DNA of 47,560 nucleotides from an uncultured Pelagibacteraceae bacterium. GTDB taxonomy: Bacteria; Pseudomonadota; Alphaproteobacteria; Pelagibacterales; Pelagibacteraceae. The notes beneath the pieces are model-generated. The model was not told where the DNA came from. It saw only the letters and a program-made list of their open reading frames with translations, and ran no database searches. Shown here piece by piece: positions 16,290 to 24,407 of the stretch (position 1 is its first letter; each line of letters starts with the position of its first letter). Both the position numbers and the translations under genes were made by a program. The stretch lies in NCBI GenBank assembly GCA_902571055.1, contig CACGAM010000006.1, positions 1 through 47,560 of the forward strand, given 5' to 3'.

Positions 16290-17402
16290 CTAATTTAATA
16301 AATTTTCTTTCCAAAAAGCTAAATACTCTGGCATAAAAGTTTTTCCATGGTTACCCCCTTCAGTAACACCTTTCCCAATGCATTTTTCTTTTTTAAGACC
16401 CTTGAACATTGTTTTATAAGCCTTTCTTGGATTTTTACGTGATAAATTATTAAATTCATCTAAGCTTTTAACAGCTCCGTTTTTAATCATCATATCAACG
16501 ATTTCTTTATTAGGATTACCATTATCTTCGGTATAAAACTTTGGACACTTCCAAAAATATTGAGTTTTTTTTGAAAACTCAGGTTCATAATTTCCTGTGA
16601 ATAAATGATACCATCCTTCTCTCAAATCAATTTTAATATCACCACCTTTGGCTTGCATTTTTTCCAAAAGATCTACACAAGGACCTGGTAATGTATAATC
16701 TTCTGCTAAACCATGAACATACCACATTTTGGTTTCTTTAATTGGTGAAGGATTTCTAAACATTCCAGTAATTCCACATTCAGCAGATCTTGGTTGAGAC
16801 GCAGCAAAATAAAGGTCTTTGCTAACTAATATATCTCTCAATCTTTTTTCTGCAGCCATAATTGAAAGATTTCCTCCCCTTGAAAACCCGGAGACACCTA
16901 CTCTTTTAATATTTATTTTTGGATCCTTGCTGAGATAATCCAATGCCATAAACATATCTATATAAGTAGACCATATTGAAGCTTTTGATTGATCTAAATA
17001 AGTATGTTTTGCACCTCTTGCAGAAAAATTATCTAAATACATTGTCGCTATCCCCATTTCTAACAAAGGTTTTTGCTGGTCTCTCATGAATTCTAACCAA
17101 CTTTCAGTAAATTCTCCTGGTCCACCACTACTATGAACGATTAATAATAAAGGAAATGGACCTTCTCCCTCAGGATAAGTAATAAGAGCATCAACAACTA
17201 TTGGGCTGTCTTTGTACCAGCCCTCCATTATTCCTTTATAGTCAGAAGTTTGATATGAATTAATCTTAATTAATTCTCCATTGCCTAACTGTTTAGATAA
17301 TTTTTTAAGCGGTGTCTTTTTTGGTTTAATTTCATCTGAAGCAAAAGCTTGTAATGAAATTAGTAAACAAGCAAAGAAGATAAAAATTTTTTTTATGAAC
17401 AT
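16290..17402 (-). CDS. Secreted alpha/beta hydrolase, dienelactone hydrolase-like (copy 2)
   Basis: A 370-residue protein with a signal peptide (about 1-21, FFACLLISLQAFASD). The alpha/beta-hydrolase core is clear: LLLIVHSSGGPGEF (oxyanion-loop region), a nucleophile elbow GVSGFSRGGNLSIMAAEKRL with Ser in G-x-S-x-G, and a candidate acid in YVHGLAEDYTLPG. The catalytic His is in EGWYHLFTGNYE. Typical dienelactone hydrolases use Cys; here the nucleophile is Ser, so an esterase role is plausible. It is strongly similar to the gene immediately upstream (17409-18425), a tandem duplication. It probably acts in the periplasm; substrate unknown. Confidence 0.82.
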   Translation of the reverse strand: MFIKKIFIFFACLLISLQAFASDEIKPKKTPLKKLSKQLGNGELIKINSYQTSDYKGIMEGWYKDSPIVVDALITYPEGEGPFPLLLIVHSSGGPGEFTESWLEFMRDQQKPLLEMGIATMYLDNFSARGAKHTYLDQSKASIWSTYIDMFMALDYLSKDPKINIKRVGVSGFSRGGNLSIMAAEKRLRDILVSKDLYFAASQPRSAECGITGMFRNPSPIKETKMWYVHGLAEDYTLPGPCVDLLEKMQAKGGDIKIDLREGWYHLFTGNYEPEFSKKTQYFWKCPKFYTEDNGNPNKEIVDMMIKNGAVKSLDEFNNLSRKNPRKAYKTMFKGLKKEKCIGKGVTEGGNHGKTFMPEYLAFWKENLLN

Positions 17403-17408
17403 TATAAG

Positions 17409-18425
17409 TTAATTCAACAGATTTTTTTTAAAAAATTTAATAAAAGAATTTTTAAAAGGTTTATTTCCTCCAACATGTGCGCCCCTTTTTATACATTTAT
17501 CAAGCCACCATGATTTGGCCCATTTATAATTGGGATCAGTTGAACTCGTTGTTCCGTCATCATTAGTGAAAAAACCTGGGCAATTAGTAAATACCATACT
17601 ATCTTTTTCCCATTCTTTTTCATAGTTAGCTGTAAAGCCATGATGCCATCCCTTTTTAACTGTAACCTCAATGTTTCCACCATTAGCTTTAATTTTTTTA
17701 CCTAGTTCAACACATGGTTCTGCTGCTGTATAATTGTCAGCACCACCTAAAACCATCCAAGTTTTTGTTTCTGGTATTGGTGCAGGATTATTAAACATAC
17801 CAATACTCCAACAAGGTGGAGACCTTGGTTGAGCAGCAGCAAAAAATAAATTTTTATCAATAAGTGCATCTCTTAACTTTTTTTCTGAAGCCATAATAGA
17901 AATTGCACCTCCTCTTGACCATCCTGTTATTCCAACTTTGTTTATATTTATTTTGGGATCTTTTGATACGTGTTCAAGAGCCATAAAAGTATCAATAAAA
18001 GTAGACCAATGAGGAACCTTTTGTTGGTTTGCATAAGTTGTATAAGTTCCTCGAGGGGCAAAATTATCTATAAACATCACTGCAATTCCATTTTTCTGTA
18101 AAGATTTGGCGGCCAATCTATTAAACTTAAACCATTTATCAGTAAATAAAAGTGGACCACCACTCGCATGAGCAAACATTACTAAAGGGAAAGGTCCTTC
18201 GCCTTTTTTAGGATATGCTATAAATGCCTCTATTTCTAAAGGTGATTTTTTATAAGTTCCATCTTTAATCTCCATATAATTTTTTGCGTTATATGAATTA
18301 ATTTTAATCATTTGACCATTTTTAAAATGTTTAAATAATTTATCTAAGGGACTTTTTATCGGGGATGCATTTATTATTTGATTAGGAATTAAACTTATAA
18401 ATAATATTAAAATTATTTTTCTCAT
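17409..18425 (-). CDS. Secreted alpha/beta hydrolase, dienelactone hydrolase-like (copy 1)
   Basis: A 338-residue exported hydrolase. I choose the ATG at 18425: it forms an ATGA overlap with the stop of the Anbu protease gene (translational coupling) and gives a compact signal peptide MRKIILILFISLIPNQ. A start five codons further out is possible. Core motifs parallel the downstream copy: LVMFAHASGGPLLF, the nucleophile elbow GITGWSRGGAISIMASEKKL, VLGGADNYTAAEPC and the catalytic His in GWHHGFTANYE. The pair probably arose by tandem duplication. Close coupling to Anbu is unusual and suggests a shared pathway; substrate unknown. Confidence 0.82.
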   Translation of the reverse strand: MRKIILILFISLIPNQIINASPIKSPLDKLFKHFKNGQMIKINSYNAKNYMEIKDGTYKKSPLEIEAFIAYPKKGEGPFPLVMFAHASGGPLLFTDKWFKFNRLAAKSLQKNGIAVMFIDNFAPRGTYTTYANQQKVPHWSTFIDTFMALEHVSKDPKININKVGITGWSRGGAISIMASEKKLRDALIDKNLFFAAAQPRSPPCWSIGMFNNPAPIPETKTWMVLGGADNYTAAEPCVELGKKIKANGGNIEVTVKKGWHHGFTANYEKEWEKDSMVFTNCPGFFTNDDGTTSSTDPNYKWAKSWWLDKCIKRGAHVGGNKPFKNSFIKFFKKNLLN

Positions 18426-19153
18426 TGTGATTTTTCCCAATCAAATCTAGGAAAGGAGTTAAATACTTTAAGAATTCCTTCAGACCATTCTTTTGAAACT
18501 TTTGAAAATTCTTCATCAGTTAAATTTAGACATTTTTGAGATGTGATTTTAAATTCGTCTTTTTTATAAACTACAAAATCTATAGGAGGTCCAACGGTCA
18601 AGTCACTTTTTAAAGTTGAGTCCATTGAAATAAGTGCACATCTAGATGCATCTCCAATTGAAACTGTAGGAGTTATAACTCTGTCTAAAATTGGCTTTCC
18701 ATATTTAACTTCACCAATAACCAAATAAGGTTTGCTATCAGCTGGTCTAATATAATTCCCTTGTGGATATACTAAAAAAAGTTCCATCGGCTTACCTTTA
18801 ATTTGCCCTCCAACAATAAATGTGGAGCCTAGTAAAACAGTATCCGTGTTGATACCTTTTGGAGCCGAATGTTTTATATTTAGCTTACCAACATATGATG
18901 CAACTTGATCAAAATCCTCACAAGTATTCAAATTTTTTTTGCCAGAATTATCATTTAAATCTTTCTCCAAAGATTTAAATACTGCTTGTGAAGTACCAAG
19001 GTTACCTGATGTAACAACAATTATTGTCCTATCACCTACATCGTGAGTAAACATTTTTGAATAAATGTTAACGTTGTCTAGTCCAGCATTTGTTCTTGAG
19101 TCGGAGGCAATTACAATACCATCTTGTGTTTTAATACCTATACAATAAGTCAT
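18422..19153 (-). CDS. Anbu-type proteasome-like protease (ancestral beta subunit)
   Basis: A 243-residue Ntn-hydrolase of the proteasome/HslV superfamily. The N-terminus MTYCIGIKTQDGIVIASDSR is the Anbu hallmark. After Met removal the Thr becomes residue 1 (nucleophile), D17 falls in ASDSR and a Lys sits at about 32-33 (YSKMF), matching the proteasome T1-D17-K33 arrangement. Anbu proteins form cytoplasmic ring or helical assemblies of poorly known function. In other bacteria they cluster with a circularly permuted ATP-grasp, an alpha-E protein and a transglutaminase-like protein. Here the ATP-grasp lies divergently 106 bp away; the other two are not in the window. Confidence 0.9.
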   Translation of the reverse strand: MTYCIGIKTQDGIVIASDSRTNAGLDNVNIYSKMFTHDVGDRTIIVVTSGNLGTSQAVFKSLEKDLNDNSGKKNLNTCEDFDQVASYVGKLNIKHSAPKGINTDTVLLGSTFIVGGQIKGKPMELFLVYPQGNYIRPADSKPYLVIGEVKYGKPILDRVITPTVSIGDASRCALISMDSTLKSDLTVGPPIDFVVYKKDEFKITSQKCLNLTDEEFSKVSKEWSEGILKVFNSFPRFDWEKSQ

Positions 19154-19259
19154 AAAAGTTAATAAATAATTTACTAAATAACATATATTTTAATTTTCGC
19201 ATATCAGCTATATTAATTCTGCAATTGAATAATTAATGTAACTGATAAACACTAATAAA

Positions 19260-20705
19260 ATGGTATCAAAATTATGGAAAAACTATGATGCTACCTCAGC
19301 ATACGATGGCTATTTTACAGAAGATAATAAACTTAGAAAGCATGCAACAATCATATCAGGTATCCTGGAAAGACACGGTAAAAAAAAGCTTCAAGAGATC
19401 GAAAAGAACTGTCAAAGCACTATTAGCTCCAGAGGGATAAATTTTAGAGTATATGCGGCAAACAATAGAGCTGAAGAAAAAAAGTGGCCATTAGATATTA
19501 TTCCTAGAATAATACCTAAAACACAATGGAATAAAGTATCTAAAGGTTTAAAACAAAGAGTTACAGCATTAAATTTATTTATTGATGATGTTTACAATCA
19601 AAAAAAAATTTTTAAGGACAATGTAATACCAAAAGAAATAATTTTTAAATCTCCTTACTATGTAAAAGAGTGTGAAGGATTTTCTCCGAAATATAAGGCA
19701 TGGTCAAACATATCTGGTGTTGATTTAATAAGAAATAAAAGTGGAGAATATTTGGTTTTAGAGGATAATCTTAGAGTTCCATCTGGCGTGTCATACATGT
19801 TAGAGAACAGAATGGTAATGAGAGATGTATTCCCTGAATTATTTACGAGATATAAAGTTGCTGAAATTCATCAGTACACAAACAAACTTTATAATTGTAT
19901 GGTTGAGTGCATACCCAAAAAAAAAGCTAATCCACATATGGTTGTTCTCACACCAGGTATATATAACTCTGCTTATTTCGAACATTCATTTTTAGCAGAA
20001 CAAATGGGTATAGCCTTAGTTGAAGGAAAAGATCTATTTGTTGAAAATGATAATGTTTATATGAAGACTGTAAAAGGACCATTGAAAGTAGATTGTATAT
20101 ATAGAAGATTAGATGATAATTTTTTAGATCCAAAAGCTTTTTTCAAAGGATCTTTGATCGGTGTGCCAGGTTTATTCAAATGTTGGAGAAAAGGAAATGT
20201 AGGAATTTTAAATGCTGTAGGAACTGGAATAGCAGATGATAAGGTCGTTTACTCGTATGTAAATAAGATGATTGTATATTATTTAGGAGAACAGCCAGTC
20301 TTAAATCAAGTTGAGACTTACTTGTGTCATGATGAAATACAAAAAGACTATGTTATAGAAAATATATCTAAGCTTGTAGTTAAACCTGCGAATGCATCAG
20401 GTGGTTATGGTATAATGATTGGACCAAAAGCTCCAAAAGAAGAAAGAGAAGAAGTAATTAAAAAAATTAAAAAAAATCCTAGAGAATATATTGCTCAACC
20501 ACTTGAAACTTTGTCAACCGCACCCACTATCACAAAAGACGATATTGAACCACGACATTTAGATTTAAGACCTTTTATATTAAGTGGGAAATCCACTTAT
20601 GTAACAACTGGTGGATTAACAAGAGTTGCGTTAAGGAAAGGTAGTACAATTGTAAATAGTTCTCAAGGCGGTGGGTCTAAAGATACTATGGTTGTTGATA
20701 TATAA
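19260..20705 (+). CDS. Circularly permuted type 2 ATP-grasp protein (DUF404/DUF407)
   Basis: A 481-residue cytoplasmic protein. It begins with YDATSAYDGYF, then SSRGINFRVYAANN, and the permuted ATP-grasp core: SGVDLIRNKSGEYLVLEDNLRVPSG, CIYRRLDDNFLDP and LNAVGTGIADDKVVYSYVN. Near residue 372 VVKPANASGGYGIMIGP, and later RPFILSG and GGLTRVALRKGS, complete the site. The family is predicted to ligate peptides or amino acids using ATP. It is regularly linked with Anbu, an alpha-E domain protein and a transglutaminase-like protease. Length matches the ATP-grasp part alone, without a fused alpha-E domain. It is divergent from Anbu. Confidence 0.88.
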   Translation: MVSKLWKNYDATSAYDGYFTEDNKLRKHATIISGILERHGKKKLQEIEKNCQSTISSRGINFRVYAANNRAEEKKWPLDIIPRIIPKTQWNKVSKGLKQRVTALNLFIDDVYNQKKIFKDNVIPKEIIFKSPYYVKECEGFSPKYKAWSNISGVDLIRNKSGEYLVLEDNLRVPSGVSYMLENRMVMRDVFPELFTRYKVAEIHQYTNKLYNCMVECIPKKKANPHMVVLTPGIYNSAYFEHSFLAEQMGIALVEGKDLFVENDNVYMKTVKGPLKVDCIYRRLDDNFLDPKAFFKGSLIGVPGLFKCWRKGNVGILNAVGTGIADDKVVYSYVNKMIVYYLGEQPVLNQVETYLCHDEIQKDYVIENISKLVVKPANASGGYGIMIGPKAPKEEREEVIKKIKKNPREYIAQPLETLSTAPTITKDDIEPRHLDLRPFILSGKSTYVTTGGLTRVALRKGSTIVNSSQGGGSKDTMVVDI

Positions 20706-22316
20706 TTACTCGTTCGTTTTATATTTTGATTTGTTAATTATAAAAACAAATAAGATTGGTAATATTAATGTTAATATAGTTGTTACAATTAATAATATTC
20801 CAAGCTCTGAATAATCTGCATTTGATTGGATCTCGTTTGTAACCTTGTCTTTAACTTCTCTAGTAACTATAAATATTTCATTCAAATATTTTGTACCTAA
20901 GGCGCTCGCAGACAAAGCAAGGTTAGTAAATGATGCAAATACGGCAAAAAATGTAGCTTTAAGATGATTTGGTGCATTTTTTGCAATCCATGCCAATAAA
21001 GGTATCATTGAAACTTGTCCTAGTGGTGATTCAATTGCAGTATTTATTAATGCAATAAATTTTGCATCAACTACTCCTCCTGTTAAAGAAGATGTCCAGT
21101 TATGAAGTCCGTAATACATCCCAATACTTGGTAAAAATAAAATAGCACCAGCAATTGATAAAATAACTATTATTCTAGCTATTGAATTGTTGGCCATAAA
21201 AGGTCTTAATAAAACTATTCCAGCCAAAGTAAGAATTGATGCAAGTAAAGTCAGTATAGATAGAAATTGCTCGTTAAATCCCAGCTCATCAATTTCAAAC
21301 CATGTTAAACCAGGACCAGGACTTGGCATTGCTCTAAACACAAAGATAATTACTGCTGTACCAACGATTGTTAGTCTTAGATGTTCAGGTAATTCTTTTA
21401 TTAACTTAAACATCAAAAATAAAATAATTATCACTGATCCAATAAAAACTATTTCTTGAGCGAAAGGTATTTTTAATGAACCGATAGTTAATGTAAATAT
21501 TACAAAAATCAAACTACCACCTAGTATCCACCAATTAACTTTTGTTTTTTCATTTTTTTTTATATCGGAAAAGTAAAGACCCATTGATTTAAGTTTATTT
21601 ATCTTACTTTTTTTGAGGTAACTTGCTAAAAAAACTCCAGCAACTGATACTATTGGTATAGCAAGTGCATAAATATATATAGAACCATATAAGTTTATTT
21701 TTTCATTTTGGTTTAACTGATCAACATCACTGAACAATATTACGTTTATTAAGGCTACTAAGACTGTTCCACCTATAATGGCAAATCTGCCGAGCGTTTG
21801 CATAGTAGTATGCATAACTTTTATTTGTTCTTTGTTATAAGACTGACCGTTATCATCAACTAATGGAACCGCTTCTACTGTCATTGCATCTGCAACAACA
21901 TCTTGTACAACGTATCCAACTGGAGCTAATAAAACGCTTACAACAAACCAGGTTTCAACCGATAAGTAATTTGACATTGCTTCGGTATGAATAATCAATC
22001 CATACATGATCATTAAACTTATCGATAATAATCCTGCACCGAAAAAGACCATGTAATTTTTTTTATTCCAAATTAAATCGACTAAATGACCCAAAGGCAT
22101 TTTTAGAGCCCATGGAATACCTGCCCAAAAACCTAATCCTGCTAAAAATGCTGCTGATAAATTTAAATAATCTTTTACAAAAAAAGTACCTACTATACCT
22201 GTAAGACCTGAAATACCTGCAGCCAAATAAATCATAAGCGGAGGTAAATAAGACCATTTAAATTGTCTGCCTAAATCTAAAAATGTATTATCTAAAAAAT
22301 TAATTATTTTATTCAT
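20706..22316 (-). CDS. MFS transporter, folate/biopterin-transporter (BT1)-like
   Basis: A 536-residue membrane protein with about 12-14 helices. The first quarter, GTFFVKDYLNLSAAFLAGLG... then IPWALKMPLGHLVDLIWNKK, and later VGYVVQDVVADAMTVEAVP, follows the pattern of BT1/folate-biopterin type MFS transporters, which have KD.L.LS and IPW..KP motifs. Substrate is not deducible; many marine relatives are simply annotated as MFS. Its stop abuts the ATP-grasp stop (convergent). Upstream it faces the glucosylglycerate-type genes across 52 bp, so it could also serve that pathway. Confidence 0.72.
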   Translation of the reverse strand: MNKIINFLDNTFLDLGRQFKWSYLPPLMIYLAAGISGLTGIVGTFFVKDYLNLSAAFLAGLGFWAGIPWALKMPLGHLVDLIWNKKNYMVFFGAGLLSISLMIMYGLIIHTEAMSNYLSVETWFVVSVLLAPVGYVVQDVVADAMTVEAVPLVDDNGQSYNKEQIKVMHTTMQTLGRFAIIGGTVLVALINVILFSDVDQLNQNEKINLYGSIYIYALAIPIVSVAGVFLASYLKKSKINKLKSMGLYFSDIKKNEKTKVNWWILGGSLIFVIFTLTIGSLKIPFAQEIVFIGSVIIILFLMFKLIKELPEHLRLTIVGTAVIIFVFRAMPSPGPGLTWFEIDELGFNEQFLSILTLLASILTLAGIVLLRPFMANNSIARIIVILSIAGAILFLPSIGMYYGLHNWTSSLTGGVVDAKFIALINTAIESPLGQVSMIPLLAWIAKNAPNHLKATFFAVFASFTNLALSASALGTKYLNEIFIVTREVKDKVTNEIQSNADYSELGILLIVTTILTLILPILFVFIINKSKYKTNE

Positions 22317-22368
22317 TATTTAAGATATAAATTAAATTTTATTATAATAGTTTGTACAAAATTTATAT

Positions 22369-23178
22369 ATGAAATTTAATTCAAAAATTTTGATATTTAC
22401 TGACCTTGATGGATCGTTATTAAATAGGGATAACTTTGAATTTGGTTCAATTAAAAATTTTATAAAAGAATTATTATCTCATGATATTTTTATAATTCCG
22501 AATTCAAGCAAGACTGCAAAAGAAATTACCAATTTCAATGACGAGTTAGAGGAAAAATTACCCTTTATTGCTGAAAATGGATCTTCAATTCATGATTTAA
22601 ATTTAATTAATTCTAATCTTCCAGAAAAAATTACTTTAAGTAGAGAAATTAGTGAACTTCTGGAAATATTTAAAAAAAATGTACCAAACAATCTAAAAAT
22701 AAAATGTAAATTTTTAAAAGATTTAACTAAAAAAGAACAATTAAATATATTGGGTCTACCCGCCGATAAGGTTAAGTTTGCAATAAAAAGGGATTACACT
22801 GTACCATTTAAATTCGAGGGGAACAAAAATCAGAAGGAAAAGCTTCAAAAGTTCATAAAGTTATCAGGTCTTACAATGCAGAAAGGAGGAAGAATTATTA
22901 ATTTATGCGATAAAGTAAGTAAATCACAAGCTATGAAAAATGTGGTCAAAGTTTTTAAAAAAGTAAATAATGATAAATTGATTACCATTGCGGTTGGGGA
23001 TAACTACAATGATCTAGATATGTTAAGGAACAGTGACTTTCCATGCCTAGTATTTAATGACAAATTTACTTTAGAAAAAATTAATATTAATAATTGTATC
23101 GTTTCTAAAAAACCAGCACCTGAAGGTTGGGAGGAAATTGTTAAATTGGCACTGGATAAAATAAAACAAACAGACTAA
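22369..23178 (+). CDS. HAD phosphatase, glucosyl/mannosyl-3-phosphoglycerate phosphatase
   Basis: A 269-residue HAD-IIB hydrolase. Motif I is FTDLDGSLL (nucleophile Asp near residue 12), motif II Ser/Thr is in PNSSKTAKEI, and PFIAENGSSIHDL is the family-specific segment of mannosyl-3-phosphoglycerate phosphatases. The late acidic motif is GDNYNDLDMLRNSDFPCLV. It removes the phosphate from glucosyl- or mannosyl-3-phosphoglycerate to make the free solute. The next gene encodes the matching glycosyltransferase 8 bp downstream, strongly supporting this pathway; glucosyl is favoured by the neighbour. Confidence 0.87.
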   Translation: MKFNSKILIFTDLDGSLLNRDNFEFGSIKNFIKELLSHDIFIIPNSSKTAKEITNFNDELEEKLPFIAENGSSIHDLNLINSNLPEKITLSREISELLEIFKKNVPNNLKIKCKFLKDLTKKEQLNILGLPADKVKFAIKRDYTVPFKFEGNKNQKEKLQKFIKLSGLTMQKGGRIINLCDKVSKSQAMKNVVKVFKKVNNDKLITIAVGDNYNDLDMLRNSDFPCLVFNDKFTLEKININNCIVSKKPAPEGWEEIVKLALDKIKQTD

Positions 23179-23186
23179 AATTTGAT

Positions 23187-24407
23187 ATGAGCGATTTTTC
23201 TCAAAATGGGATTATTTCAACTTTGCATGATTTTGGAACTAAATCTGTAAATGAAATAGAAAAAGAACTTAAAAAGTTTTCTAAAGAGAGAAAAATGGAA
23301 CTTATTTTACCTAGTCTTTATTCTGAACTAGAAGGTGATGCATTACCCAAAATCGTGAGTGAAATTAGTAAAACAAACTATTTAAATCATATTATTATAG
23401 GTTTAGACAAGGCTAACAAGATACAAGCAAAGAAGGCTTGGAAATTTTTTAAAAAACTTAATACCCCATATACAATATTATGGAATGATGGACCAAGATT
23501 AAAAAAATTAAATGAAGAACTAAGAAAAAAAGACTTAGCACCAAGCCAGTATGGTAAAGGAAGAAACGTTTGGTATTGTCTTGGTATGTGCATTGCAAGA
23601 GATGATGCAAGGTCTGTAGCTTTACATGATTGCGATATAAAAACATATGATAGAAGAATGCTAGCAAAATTATTTTATCCTGTAGTAAATCCGTTATTTA
23701 ACTTTGAGTTTTGTAAAGGATATTATCCAAGAGTTGCTCATAATAAAATGGGAGGAAGAGTAGCAAGATTATTAGTTTTCCCATTGATAACGGCTTTAGA
23801 AAAAACAATAGGAAAAAGCGACTACTTAGAATTTATGAAATCATTTAAATATCCTTTGGCTGGAGAGTTTTCATTTAGAAGAAATATTCTCCCTGAGCTT
23901 AGAATTTCATCAGATTGGGGAATTGAGGTTGGTATCTTATCTGAAATGCAAAGAAATTTTTCTCCACAAAATATATGTCAAGTTGATCTCGCTGACAGTT
24001 ATGATCATAAGCATCAAGACTTATCAATCAATAATGACCAAATGGGATTGTCTAGGATGTCTATAGATATTATAAAAACAATTATAAGAAAATTAGCAAC
24101 ACAAGGTAATTCTTTTAGTACAGAAACTTTTCGATCTTTGAAAGCAACTTACTATAGGTCTGCCTTAGACTTGATAGACATATATAGGAGTGATGCACAA
24201 ATGAATGGTTTAAAATTTGACTCTCATATGGAGGAAAGAACAGTTGAATTATTTGCATTAAATATTATGAAGGCTGGAGAACATTTCTTTAAAAACCCAA
24301 TGGTAACACCTTTTATCCCAACTTGGAGCAGAGTAAAAAGTGCTATACCTGATATTCTTACAAAACTTAAAAAAGCAGTTGAAGAAGATAACAAAAATTA
24401 TTCTTAA
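23187..24407 (+). CDS. gpgS: Glucosyl-3-phosphoglycerate synthase-like glycosyltransferase
   Basis: A 406-residue GT-A-fold transferase that would join a glucose from a nucleotide sugar to 3-phosphoglycerate. The N-terminal part has ILPSLYSELEGDALPKI and HIIIGLDKANKIQAKKAW. The acceptor/nucleotide region GKGRNVWYCLGMCIARDD precedes ALHDCDIKTYDRRMLAKL, which holds the DxD metal motif (DCD). FCKGYYPRVAHNKMGGRVARL and GEFSFRRNILPELRISSDWG are typical of bacterial GpgS. Mannosyl-3-phosphoglycerate synthases share the role but differ in sequence, so glucosyl is preferred. It shares one base with the next gene (TAATG). Confidence 0.82.
   Translation: MSDFSQNGIISTLHDFGTKSVNEIEKELKKFSKERKMELILPSLYSELEGDALPKIVSEISKTNYLNHIIIGLDKANKIQAKKAWKFFKKLNTPYTILWNDGPRLKKLNEELRKKDLAPSQYGKGRNVWYCLGMCIARDDARSVALHDCDIKTYDRRMLAKLFYPVVNPLFNFEFCKGYYPRVAHNKMGGRVARLLVFPLITALEKTIGKSDYLEFMKSFKYPLAGEFSFRRNILPELRISSDWGIEVGILSEMQRNFSPQNICQVDLADSYDHKHQDLSINNDQMGLSRMSIDIIKTIIRKLATQGNSFSTETFRSLKATYYRSALDLIDIYRSDAQMNGLKFDSHMEERTVELFALNIMKAGEHFFKNPMVTPFIPTWSRVKSAIPDILTKLKKAVEEDNKNYS

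Noticed and set aside
16290..18425. The tandem hydrolases as a recent duplication or assembly artefact
   Set aside because: They differ along their length, with separate signal peptides and different surrounding residues, so the duplication is old.
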